Below are positions 57,629 through 64,000 of a stretch of DNA of 64,000 nucleotides, one piece after another (positions within the stretch are counted from its first letter, which is position 1; each line of letters begins with the position of its first letter). The notes beneath the pieces are model-generated. The model was not told the DNA's origin and made no database searches. It saw only the letters and a program-made list of their open reading frames with translations. The stretch lies in assembly GCF_008974145.1 (NCBI RefSeq), contig NZ_BJKP01000016.1, positions 1-64,000 of the forward strand, written 5' to 3'. The translations under genes were made by a program, and so were the position numbers. Source of the DNA: Microcystis aeruginosa NIES-4325. GTDB lineage: Bacteria; Cyanobacteriota; Cyanobacteriia; Cyanobacteriales; Microcystaceae.

Positions 57629-58249
57629 GTGATTAAAGTGGACTCCTGTTTTATCTCATACCTATTGTCTCATCCCTCTGACTCGGAAGCGATCCGTGAA
57701 AATGCCGCCATTACCGTCGAGGTGCGTTTGGCCCAAAGCCAAGACCTCAAAAGGTTGGCGGAGATTCTCACCGATAGTTTTTTCCCCACAGCCAATTATT
57801 GGTCTTTTCTGCGTCCTATCTTTAAATTAGGCATTTACGAGGACTTACGGGGACGATTGCGCGCCGATACCCCTTACTATCACTGTCTGGTAGTCAGTCA
57901 AACCAGCGTCACCGCCACGGGTCATCAGGAAGTTATTGTCGCTACGGCGGAAATCAGCTTAAAATCCAGTGCTTTTTTAGCTGTTCCCATTCCTTATATT
58001 TCTAATTTAGCCGTTAGTCCCGATCACCGGCGTGCTGGTCTGGCCCGGAGATTGCTGCTCAAGTGTGATCAGATCGCTAGAGAATGGGGTTTTGAGGAAC
58101 TTTCCCTCCATGTTCTCGATAATAACCTAGCAGCCCAGTCACTGTACTTAAGTAGCGGTTATCGTCTGCAAAAAACCGACGGTTGGTTGAGCAATTGGTT
58201 ATTTAATCGACCACAAAAGTTATTTCTGCACAAGAAAATCAGCCAATGA
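57629..58249 (+). CDS. GNAT-family acetyltransferase
   Basis: 206 residues from GTG 57629, as no ATG is available upstream of the domain. GNAT fold with the acetyl-CoA motif LAVSPDHRRAGLARRLLLKC (V-x-x-x-x-R-x-x-G-x-A), preceded by IPYISN and followed by LHVLDNNLAAQSLYLSSGY, as in RimI-like enzymes. Substrate unknown. Confidence 0.88.
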   Translation: MIKVDSCFISYLLSHPSDSEAIRENAAITVEVRLAQSQDLKRLAEILTDSFFPTANYWSFLRPIFKLGIYEDLRGRLRADTPYYHCLVVSQTSVTATGHQEVIVATAEISLKSSAFLAVPIPYISNLAVSPDHRRAGLARRLLLKCDQIAREWGFEELSLHVLDNNLAAQSLYLSSGYRLQKTDGWLSNWLFNRPQKLFLHKKISQ

Positions 58250-58552
58250 GGAGATAGGAGATAGGAGATAGGTTTTAGGTGTTGGGGGTTGGGGTTTTGC
58301 GGTTTTGCGGTTTTAGTTCAATTTCCCCACTACCCCACTACCCCACTACCCGCTCCCACGAAACAAACCCTAGATATTTCTCCAAAATTGCGATGCAGAA
58401 CAACGATAAGGAAAAATTCTGCTATATTATCTGCTAACTCTCTAAAAAACCCAATTAGTTTAATAATCTTTTCCGGGTATCTGAGAAAACAAATAGTTTA
58501 TCTCTTTAAATATGGTTTTAGGGAGATATTTAGTGACCGTGTGAGGCAATTT
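58250..58552. other. Low-complexity tandem repeats before the LCP gene
   Basis: GGAGATA units (58250-58272), GGTTTTGC units (58292-58315) and CCCCACTA units (58325-58352). The open frame of the LCP gene passes through here but with a composition unlike protein, so it is treated as noncoding. Confidence 0.6.
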
Positions 58553-59965
58553 GTGGTTAATAAGACAAAATCAAGACTTAAAAGCGGAAAATCAGGGAAA
58601 TTAGCGGCTAAACCTGTTAAAAAGCGGCGATTATCCAGTACATGGTTCCTGACAGCCCTAGGCTTAACCGGCTGCGCCCTAGTTTCCGCTACGGCGGGTG
58701 CTATGTTGGCCGTGTCTCTCTCCTCCACACCCTTGCGACAAGCTGCTCTTAGTCCCGAAGAAGCCGCCGCTTTTAACAATCAGCAGGCCATATCCTATCA
58801 AAATCTGCAACTTCCCGCCCTCAACCGTCCCGTTAATATTCTGGTAGTTGGGGCGAAAGTGTTGACATCCGATGTCAAGGAGGCACAAACCCCAGATTTG
58901 GGTTATCATGCCCCGGTTAATTCCTTGGATGGTTTAACCGATACCATGCTGTTACTGCGTTTTGACCCCCAAAGACAGAAGTTAACCATGCTTTCCATCC
59001 CTCGGGATACCCGCACCGATATCGAGGGTTACGGAGAGAAAAAAATCAACGAAGCTAATGCCCTCGGCGGACCTGCTTTAACGGCGGAAACGGTTAGTCA
59101 TCTTTTAGAGGGAGTCGCTATCGATCGCTATATTCGCATTAATGTGCAGGGTGTGGAAAAATTAATTGATGCTTTGGGGGGGGTAACGGTATATGTTCCC
59201 AAAGACATGAAGTATAAAGATTTTAGTCAACACCTCTACATTGACCTGAAAAAAGGGGAACAACACCTTAACGGCGAGAAATTCCTCCAGTTTGCCCGTT
59301 TTCGTTACGATGCTAACGGCGATATCGGTCGTATCCAACGACAACAGCAATTAATGCGGTCTTTAGTAGAACAAACCCTAAAACCAGCAACTTTACTGAA
59401 AATTCCCGATATTATCGAGGTTATCCGCACTCATATCGATACTAATCTCAGTTTAGAGGAGTTACTAGCCCTCGCCGGCTTTGCCTCCAAAACTCAGCGC
59501 GCTGATGTGCAAATGCTACTACTACCCGGAGACTTTAATGGTGATGGTCGGCAAGGGATCAGTTATTGGTTGCCCAATCAAAGTAAAATTCAAGAGCTAG
59601 TGACTCAACATTTTAACCACGGCTCTTTTATGGCTGACATTGAAGAAACCACGCAACCGACTCGCATAGCTGTGGAAGATAGCACCGATAATCCAGAAGC
59701 GGTGCAAACTCTAGTCAGATATCTGCGCTCATTGGGTTATGAAAATGTTTTTGTCTCTAAGTCTTCATCGCCAATTCTAGAAACTACCAAAATTATTGCT
59801 CAAAAAGGGGATAATTCCCTCGCTTCTGACCTGCATAACAGTCTTGGTGTCGGGGAAGTTTTGGTGGAAAGTACGGGGAATCTCGCTTCTGATGTGACGA
59901 TTAAAACCGGTCAAGATTGGCAAGAAAAGTCAGCTAATCTTTCTGAGCCATCCCTAGGCAACTAA
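58553..59965 (+). CDS. LytR-CpsA-Psr family envelope protein
   Basis: 470 residues from GTG 58553 (VVNKTKSRLKSGKSG), which has GAGG six bases before it; the frame is open to 58289 but over repeats. Basic N-terminus, one membrane helix (ALGLTGCALVSATAGAMLAV), then the LCP domain (about 115-330) with SIPRDTRTDIEGYGEKKINE, GEQHLNGEKFLQFARFRYD and RIQRQQQL, which hold the lipid-pyrophosphate-binding Arg residues, and a LytR_C-type domain (TRIAVEDSTDNPEAVQTLVR). LCP proteins attach glycopolymers to the cell wall; the cyanobacterial ligand is not settled. Start confidence is moderate. Confidence 0.9.
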   Translation: MVNKTKSRLKSGKSGKLAAKPVKKRRLSSTWFLTALGLTGCALVSATAGAMLAVSLSSTPLRQAALSPEEAAAFNNQQAISYQNLQLPALNRPVNILVVGAKVLTSDVKEAQTPDLGYHAPVNSLDGLTDTMLLLRFDPQRQKLTMLSIPRDTRTDIEGYGEKKINEANALGGPALTAETVSHLLEGVAIDRYIRINVQGVEKLIDALGGVTVYVPKDMKYKDFSQHLYIDLKKGEQHLNGEKFLQFARFRYDANGDIGRIQRQQQLMRSLVEQTLKPATLLKIPDIIEVIRTHIDTNLSLEELLALAGFASKTQRADVQMLLLPGDFNGDGRQGISYWLPNQSKIQELVTQHFNHGSFMADIEETTQPTRIAVEDSTDNPEAVQTLVRYLRSLGYENVFVSKSSSPILETTKIIAQKGDNSLASDLHNSLGVGEVLVESTGNLASDVTIKTGQDWQEKSANLSEPSLGN

Positions 59966-59988
59966 GAAAAAAATCAAATTTATCTGGG

Positions 59989-60672
59989 TTATTGATTAGC
60001 CAAAGTTTGACAAAAATCTTGGTGTTCTTGACTAACTATTCCTTGCTTTAACACCTCCAAAACTTCGGCTAAATTACCCGATAATAAAGCATTTTTATCT
60101 AGCCATAATCCAGGGAAAACTTGAGAGCAAAGGATGTTATTTTGAGTTGATTCTAGGGGCAAATATTCCCCATCAGTTAACCGAAACCAATCCAATTGAA
60201 CATCATAAACTCGCCAGATAATATACTCTTGTACTCCATGGTGACGATAAACTTTGAGTTTTTCGTGTAAATCGTAGGAAGCGGTAGAAGCGGCAATTTC
60301 CACGATTAATTCCGGTGCGCCTTCTACATAATCATCTTCACTAATGCTTGATTGTCCACCGGTTTCTATTCTTAATAAAGCATCTGGTTGTGGTTGATTA
60401 TCCCCATCAAGTCGCACAGTAGTATTATCCAGTGTTTCTACCCCCGGTGTCGCCACTTCGTAGGCAGTTAACCAACCGATAATATTAGCGTGGGGTTTAC
60501 CGTGGTTTTTGGCTCTCACTGCGGCTGCCATATAAACAACTCCTGCGATTAATTCAGCTTTTTTTAGCTGTGTCATTGCTTGATAACGGCGCTCGAATTC
60601 GGGACGAGTTAATCTATCGCCATTTTCGAGAGGGGGAATAATATTGGGGGAAACTATGTTAGTCGATATCAT
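59989..60672 (-). CDS. Uma2-family (DUF820) putative endonuclease
   Basis: 227 residues, longer than the two at 7050-8288 and not closely similar to them. Uma2 signs: RLTRPEFERRYQAMTQLKKA, VRLDGDNQPQPDALLRIE (metal-site Asp), APELIVEIAASTASYDLHEK (Glu) and VQEYIIWRVYD. Function of the family is unsettled. ATG 60672; convergent with the LCP gene. Confidence 0.88.
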   Translation of the reverse strand: MISTNIVSPNIIPPLENGDRLTRPEFERRYQAMTQLKKAELIAGVVYMAAAVRAKNHGKPHANIIGWLTAYEVATPGVETLDNTTVRLDGDNQPQPDALLRIETGGQSSISEDDYVEGAPELIVEIAASTASYDLHEKLKVYRHHGVQEYIIWRVYDVQLDWFRLTDGEYLPLESTQNNILCSQVFPGLWLDKNALLSGNLAEVLEVLKQGIVSQEHQDFCQTLANQ

Positions 60673-60865
60673 AATTTTTTGCTCATCAAGAAACTACTAT
60701 CAAGGCTTAAGTTTTCTTACCAGACTCAGTTAATTTATCGATTAGGTTAAGCTTTGTATCGAGAGCATCGAAGATATCCTATACTTATTTTACAGCGTTT
60801 CTCCTCAGGATGAAGTGTAATCTAATTTGGTATCGACCACCGACTCCTGACTCCCCAAAACGACA

Positions 60866-60898
60866 ACTTCGTACCTCATTATTAAGATAACTGCTATA
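60866..60898. repeat. 33-bp repeat, copy 2
   Basis: Identical to 52279-52311. It ends four bases before the ATG of the hydrogenase-protease gene, so it forms the leader and probably the ribosome-binding region of that gene, which has no purine-rich site of its own. Confidence 0.85.
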
Positions 60899-60901
60899 AC
60901 C

Positions 60902-61405
60902 ATGAATAATTTTAAAATACTGCTCATCGGTTACGGTAATACTTTAAGAAATGATGACGGAGTGGGAGTGAGAATAGCCGAAATTATCGCCCAGGAGAAT
61001 TGGCCTAATCTGCAAGTCATCGCTACCCATCAATTGACTCCTGAGTTAGCAGCCGATATAGCTGATGCTTCCCTAGTTATTTTTGTTGATGCGGTATTAT
61101 CTAATCAAACTGATATCCGGATAGAAAAATTAGCGGCAGTTACCGAATGGAATAATTTCGGTCATGCAGAAAGTCCCGCTTCTTTATTAGCATTAACCCA
61201 AGCAATTTATCAACAAACTCCCAGCACCTGGGGAATATTTATTCCTGCTATTAATTGTGAATTTGGTGAAGAATTATCAACAATAACTCAAAAGGGCTTG
61301 ACAAAAGCGATTAAAGCTATTAGGAAAATTATTACTTCTGAGGATTTGACTGAATACCAAAAGCAGGACTTTGATAATCTTCCGGCAGATAATTTTCAGG
61401 AATAG
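60902..61405 (+). CDS. [NiFe]-hydrogenase maturation protease
   Basis: 167 residues. Family signature LLIGYGNTLRNDDGVGVRIA (nickel-site Asp in NDDG), DASLVIFVDAVLSN (second Asp), and the FGHAESPASLLAL His region. The enzyme clips the C-terminal tail of the hydrogenase large subunit after nickel insertion; HoxW for HoxH or HupW for HupL are both possible. No hydrogenase genes are in the window. Its last 74 bases overlap the convergent large MscS gene. Its 5' leader is a 33-bp repeat found elsewhere in the window. Confidence 0.9.
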   Translation: MNNFKILLIGYGNTLRNDDGVGVRIAEIIAQENWPNLQVIATHQLTPELAADIADASLVIFVDAVLSNQTDIRIEKLAAVTEWNNFGHAESPASLLALTQAIYQQTPSTWGIFIPAINCEFGEELSTITQKGLTKAIKAIRKIITSEDLTEYQKQDFDNLPADNFQE

Positions 61406-63014
61406 TGCTGTGATTGCCATCCCGGAGAGCCTTGTAGTGAGGAGACATAATTTCGATACCAACTTCGTTACATTTATCCTGAATATTTTGATGTAATTCA
61501 GAATAAATATACACCATTTTGCTAGGATGATCAGTGTAGGCATTTAGCTGATAGCTGACATAAAAATCATCGAGACTGGTTTGCAAGACAAAAGGAGCAG
61601 GTTCTGAGACAATAAATTTAGTGGCTAAGGCTGCTTCTTTCAGGGTTGCGTGAACCTTACGCCAAGGTAAATCATAACCGAGAGTGACTGTGGTTTGCAA
61701 AATTAAAGGTTGTTTGAATTCCCTTTGAGAAACGCTAAAGTTAATCACATTGGTGTTTAACAGCGATGAATTAGGAATCGTGATAATTCTATTAGCTGGT
61801 GTGCGAATACGGGTGACTAATAATCCTTTTTCAATCACATCTCCAATAACATCACCAATAGAAATTTTATCTCCTAGTTGAAAAGAGCGGGTATAGATGA
61901 GGATAATTCCTCCTACCACGTTAGCAATAGCAGAGGTGGAACCCAAGGAAAATAGTACCCCTAAAAATACCGACACCCCCTGAAAAGCAGGAGAATTAAA
62001 TCCGGGTAGATAGGGAAAAGCGATGACTATAGCTAGGGCAATTATCAGCAGTGACAGTAAATTATAGGTTGGGTTTGCCCAATCGGAATAGAAACCATGA
62101 ATTACTAAATTTTCTCTTGCCAAGGCGGTGAAAAATGGTTTAATTGCTCTCAACAGATAGTGAGTTATAAAAACAATTATCAGTATAATAAAAATACTGG
62201 GTAAATATTTTGCTATCTCTTGGGAAACAACTTCTAAAGCACTAAAAAAGTATTGCAGAAAACCATCACCAAATTTTCTAGTCCAGGGAAAAAGACGAAG
62301 GACAAAAGTTAAATAAAAATAGAGAATAGTTAAAATAATTAGAGTGCGGATAAATTGCAAAACTCTTAGGGAAAAAATTCCTATTGTCTGGGAACTAATA
62401 ATCTCAAAATTTTGGAATACGACCCCAGGAACTAGGGAGGTGATTAACCTCTGAATCTGGGGAAAAACCCGCGAAGATATAAAAATTATTACCCAGAAAA
62501 TTAAGACCGTGGCCAAGGTAGCACTTACCGTCAAAACTGCATTTTTGAAGAGGTTATCTGGTTGACGTTCTTGACGATAACGGACAATGGCCGCTTTAAT
62601 CTTTGCCAAAGCTCGTTCGGCCAATACTTCTTGACTGACCGCCTGTAATTTGGCATCTTTAGAAGTAATAGTAGCAATAACCGTATCTCCCAAAATAATC
62701 GAAGGGTTTTTGTCTTCAGGATCAATTTTTATAGTTAAATCTTCAGGAGAAAGAGCATCGTCATCGGCAATTTTTTCAATTCTGTCTGTAATCGATTTCG
62801 CTCTTTCTTGCGCTGAAAAAGAACCTATTCCCTGCCGAATCGTAAAAAGTTCTTGATTATCAAGCATGACGGGAAAAACTTCTCCCAAAGTTTCCAGGGG
62901 TGTTTCCTGTCCCTGTTTAGCAGCATTATTCTGGGCTGCTATCATGAAGATAGGGGATAAAGTCAGTAACAAAACTAAACAAAACAGTCCTAGGTAACGC
63001 CAGATTTTTTTCAT
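61332..63014 (-). CDS. Large mechanosensitive channel (MscS family)
   Basis: 560 residues. Signal peptide (YLGLFCLVLLLTLSPIFMIA), a periplasmic domain to about 160, then several membrane helices and the MscS core: GVSVFLGVLFSLGSTSAIAN (pore helix region), FQLGDKISIGDVIGDVIEKG, NSSLLNTNVINFSVSQRE. The extra periplasmic and helical N-terminus is of the MscK/YnaI sort. Its 3' end overlaps the hydrogenase protease gene. It starts 3 bp after the stop of the saccharopine-dehydrogenase-like gene, implying one transcript. Confidence 0.92.
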   Translation of the reverse strand: MKKIWRYLGLFCLVLLLTLSPIFMIAAQNNAAKQGQETPLETLGEVFPVMLDNQELFTIRQGIGSFSAQERAKSITDRIEKIADDDALSPEDLTIKIDPEDKNPSIILGDTVIATITSKDAKLQAVSQEVLAERALAKIKAAIVRYRQERQPDNLFKNAVLTVSATLATVLIFWVIIFISSRVFPQIQRLITSLVPGVVFQNFEIISSQTIGIFSLRVLQFIRTLIILTILYFYLTFVLRLFPWTRKFGDGFLQYFFSALEVVSQEIAKYLPSIFIILIIVFITHYLLRAIKPFFTALARENLVIHGFYSDWANPTYNLLSLLIIALAIVIAFPYLPGFNSPAFQGVSVFLGVLFSLGSTSAIANVVGGIILIYTRSFQLGDKISIGDVIGDVIEKGLLVTRIRTPANRIITIPNSSLLNTNVINFSVSQREFKQPLILQTTVTLGYDLPWRKVHATLKEAALATKFIVSEPAPFVLQTSLDDFYVSYQLNAYTDHPSKMVYIYSELHQNIQDKCNEVGIEIMSPHYKALRDGNHSTIPENYLPEDYQSPAFGIQSNPQK

Positions 63015-63017
63015 CTT

Positions 63018-64000
63018 CTAAGCCACAATTGTACAGGAGCGATCGAGTTTAATACCTCTTTTTTTCATCGTAGCATGGAATAGTTCTGTGGACAACACCT
63101 GTTCCACGGGATAAATCCCAGCTTTTTGGAGTTTTGCCGCTAAGATTAATTCTGCCACGCTGCCAGTTCCCCAGCCGGCTGCTTGGGCAGTGTTCTCGTG
63201 AACCATAGTTGCTTGATAAACTGCTTTTTGCTGCCCTTGCCATCCGGCCACTTTGGCTAACATTGCTACCCCAATTCCCGAAAATTTATCGGTTACTTCT
63301 GTCATGCGATAACTAACTTGGGAAAAAAACTCGATTCCCCGAGAACTTTCTACCCAAGCATCGGGGAAAATATGGGCAGTAATCCAAGTTAAATGATTAT
63401 AAAAATCGGGAATAGAACCAAATTTTGTGATCACATTTTGCACCTGAAAAGATTCAGCGAAAGTGTAGGTTTCTGGCATATCAAACCAATAAACACCAGT
63501 TTTACCCAAAGGAGCGGGAAAGTCAATTACTTCTCTGGCAGTATAGGGTTCAATCTCTTGCCATTGTCCCTCAATCCAAGCTAAAAAAGGCTTTTTTAAG
63601 CCGAGAAAAGTAGTCCGCATCACAGTTAATCCCGCACCTCCGGAACCGGCTACGGCATAATTTAAACGGATCGTTTCTACCCTATCTAATTGTTCCACTC
63701 CCTCCCGCACTATACTATTAGAAATACCAGGGAAAATTCCCGTATTAACCACGGCAGTTATTCCCGCTTTTATTGCTAATTCTCGATAGGGGATTAACTT
63801 TTGATAAAAAGAACGATGATCACTAACATCAATATAATTGACTTTTTCTTCAATGCAAATTTTTACTACCCTGCCATCGCGATAATGAAAGGGACCGGCA
63901 CAATGAATAACTAAATCACTCTTTTTAATTGCCTGTCTAAGCTTGTCTATTTCTTCTAAATCCAAAGCCAAAAACTGCATTCTTGGCAGTAATTTAATCG
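63018..64000 (-). CDS. Saccharopine dehydrogenase-like oxidoreductase (N-terminus outside window)
   Basis: The frame is open through ATG 63980 to the window end (IKLLPRMQFLALDLEE), so the Rossmann start (GGxGxxG) lies beyond base 64000. Present are VIHCAGPFHYRDGRVVKICI, YIDVSDHRSFYQ, VVNTGIFPGISNSIVREGVE and SGGAGLTVMRTT, as in the cyanobacterial saccharopine-dehydrogenase family, which reduces varied substrates. At least 327 residues seen. It is upstream of the large MscS by 3 bp, suggesting a joint operon. Substrate unknown. Confidence 0.85.
   Translation of the reverse strand, partial: IKLLPRMQFLALDLEEIDKLRQAIKKSDLVIHCAGPFHYRDGRVVKICIEEKVNYIDVSDHRSFYQKLIPYRELAIKAGITAVVNTGIFPGISNSIVREGVEQLDRVETIRLNYAVAGSGGAGLTVMRTTFLGLKKPFLAWIEGQWQEIEPYTAREVIDFPAPLGKTGVYWFDMPETYTFAESFQVQNVITKFGSIPDFYNHLTWITAHIFPDAWVESSRGIEFFSQVSYRMTEVTDKFSGIGVAMLAKVAGWQGQQKAVYQATMVHENTAQAAGWGTGSVAELILAAKLQKAGIYPVEQVLSTELFHATMKKRGIKLDRSCTIVA

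Noticed and set aside
58289-58552. N-terminal extension of the LCP protein
   Set aside because: It runs through GGAGATA, GGTTTTGC and CCCCACTA tandem repeats, so it is not protein-like; GTG 58553 is preferred.
1-64000. CRISPR arrays, prophage or a new defence island
   Set aside because: No series of evenly spaced repeats and no cas, integrase or phage structural genes were found. The tandem repeats present are short heptamer-type units. The toxin-antitoxin pieces are broken.

Overview
The window looks like a piece of a unicellular, bloom-forming cyanobacterial chromosome, most likely Microcystis aeruginosa or a close relative. It carries phosphoribulokinase with both redox cysteines, the clock output kinase sasA, the myxol-glycoside genes cruF/cruG and a Tic22-like protein. 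The octamer GCGATCGC (HIP1) is frequent. Many intergenic gaps hold short repeats (CTGATAA and GTAATCA-type tandem units, IS relics) and decayed toxin-antitoxin genes, which is typical of Microcystis. This species call is inference from gene content and style; no database was searched.

Layout. 1-3.4 kb: a wrecked CDP-3,6-dideoxyhexose operon. An IS630-type transposase cuts rfbC, rfbH and rfbG are intact, and only the last ~34 codons of rfbF remain. A complete rfbF stands alone at 47.4 kb. 3.4-5.2 kb: an IS/MITE-like gap, an alpha/beta hydrolase pseudogene and a 43-residue small ORF. 5.2-14.2 kb: an Hsp70-like protein, two Uma2 proteins, accC, a HisD-like protein that lacks catalytic residues, an orphan MacB-type permease and pgi. 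14.4-28 kb: dus, a TnpB relic, pta, a peptidoglycan amidase, a peroxiredoxin, cruG-cruF, a Ser/Thr kinase, a GH57 branching enzyme and sasA. 28.6-35.4 kb: tRNA-Ser(GGA), mfd, and a Zur-box-controlled znuA-znuC pair without znuB, followed by a PIN-toxin pseudogene. 35.5-44.2 kb: mostly housekeeping genes (queF, M20 amidohydrolase, MEKHLA protein, pyrF, prmC, Tic22-like, mtnA, prk). 44.4-49 kb: a scrap region (ParE toxin relic, antitoxin relic interrupted by a perfect hairpin, a lone signal peptide), then mscS, htrA, rfbF and IS relics. 49-64 kb: rnpB carrying a repeat insertion, rnc, a WD40 protein, MscS with a cNMP-binding domain, nitroreductase, a GAF-SpoIIE phosphatase, an AmpG-like MFS, GNAT, an LCP protein, Uma2, a hydrogenase maturation protease, a large MscS and a saccharopine-dehydrogenase-like gene cut by the window end.

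Working together: cruF/cruG make the carotenoid glycoside; rfbF/G/H would make a CDP-dideoxysugar for surface polysaccharide; LCP, the amidase and AmpG-like permease act on the envelope; znuA/znuC form part of a zinc importer; prk, pgi, pta, the branching enzyme and sasA belong to carbon metabolism and its daily timing. I found no CRISPR array, prophage or clear new multi-gene defence system. The most unusual items are the catalytically stripped HisD paralog, the split rfb cluster, the repeat inside rnpB, the tandem Zur-like boxes on a zinc locus that has lost its permease, and the hairpin-interrupted toxin-antitoxin remains.
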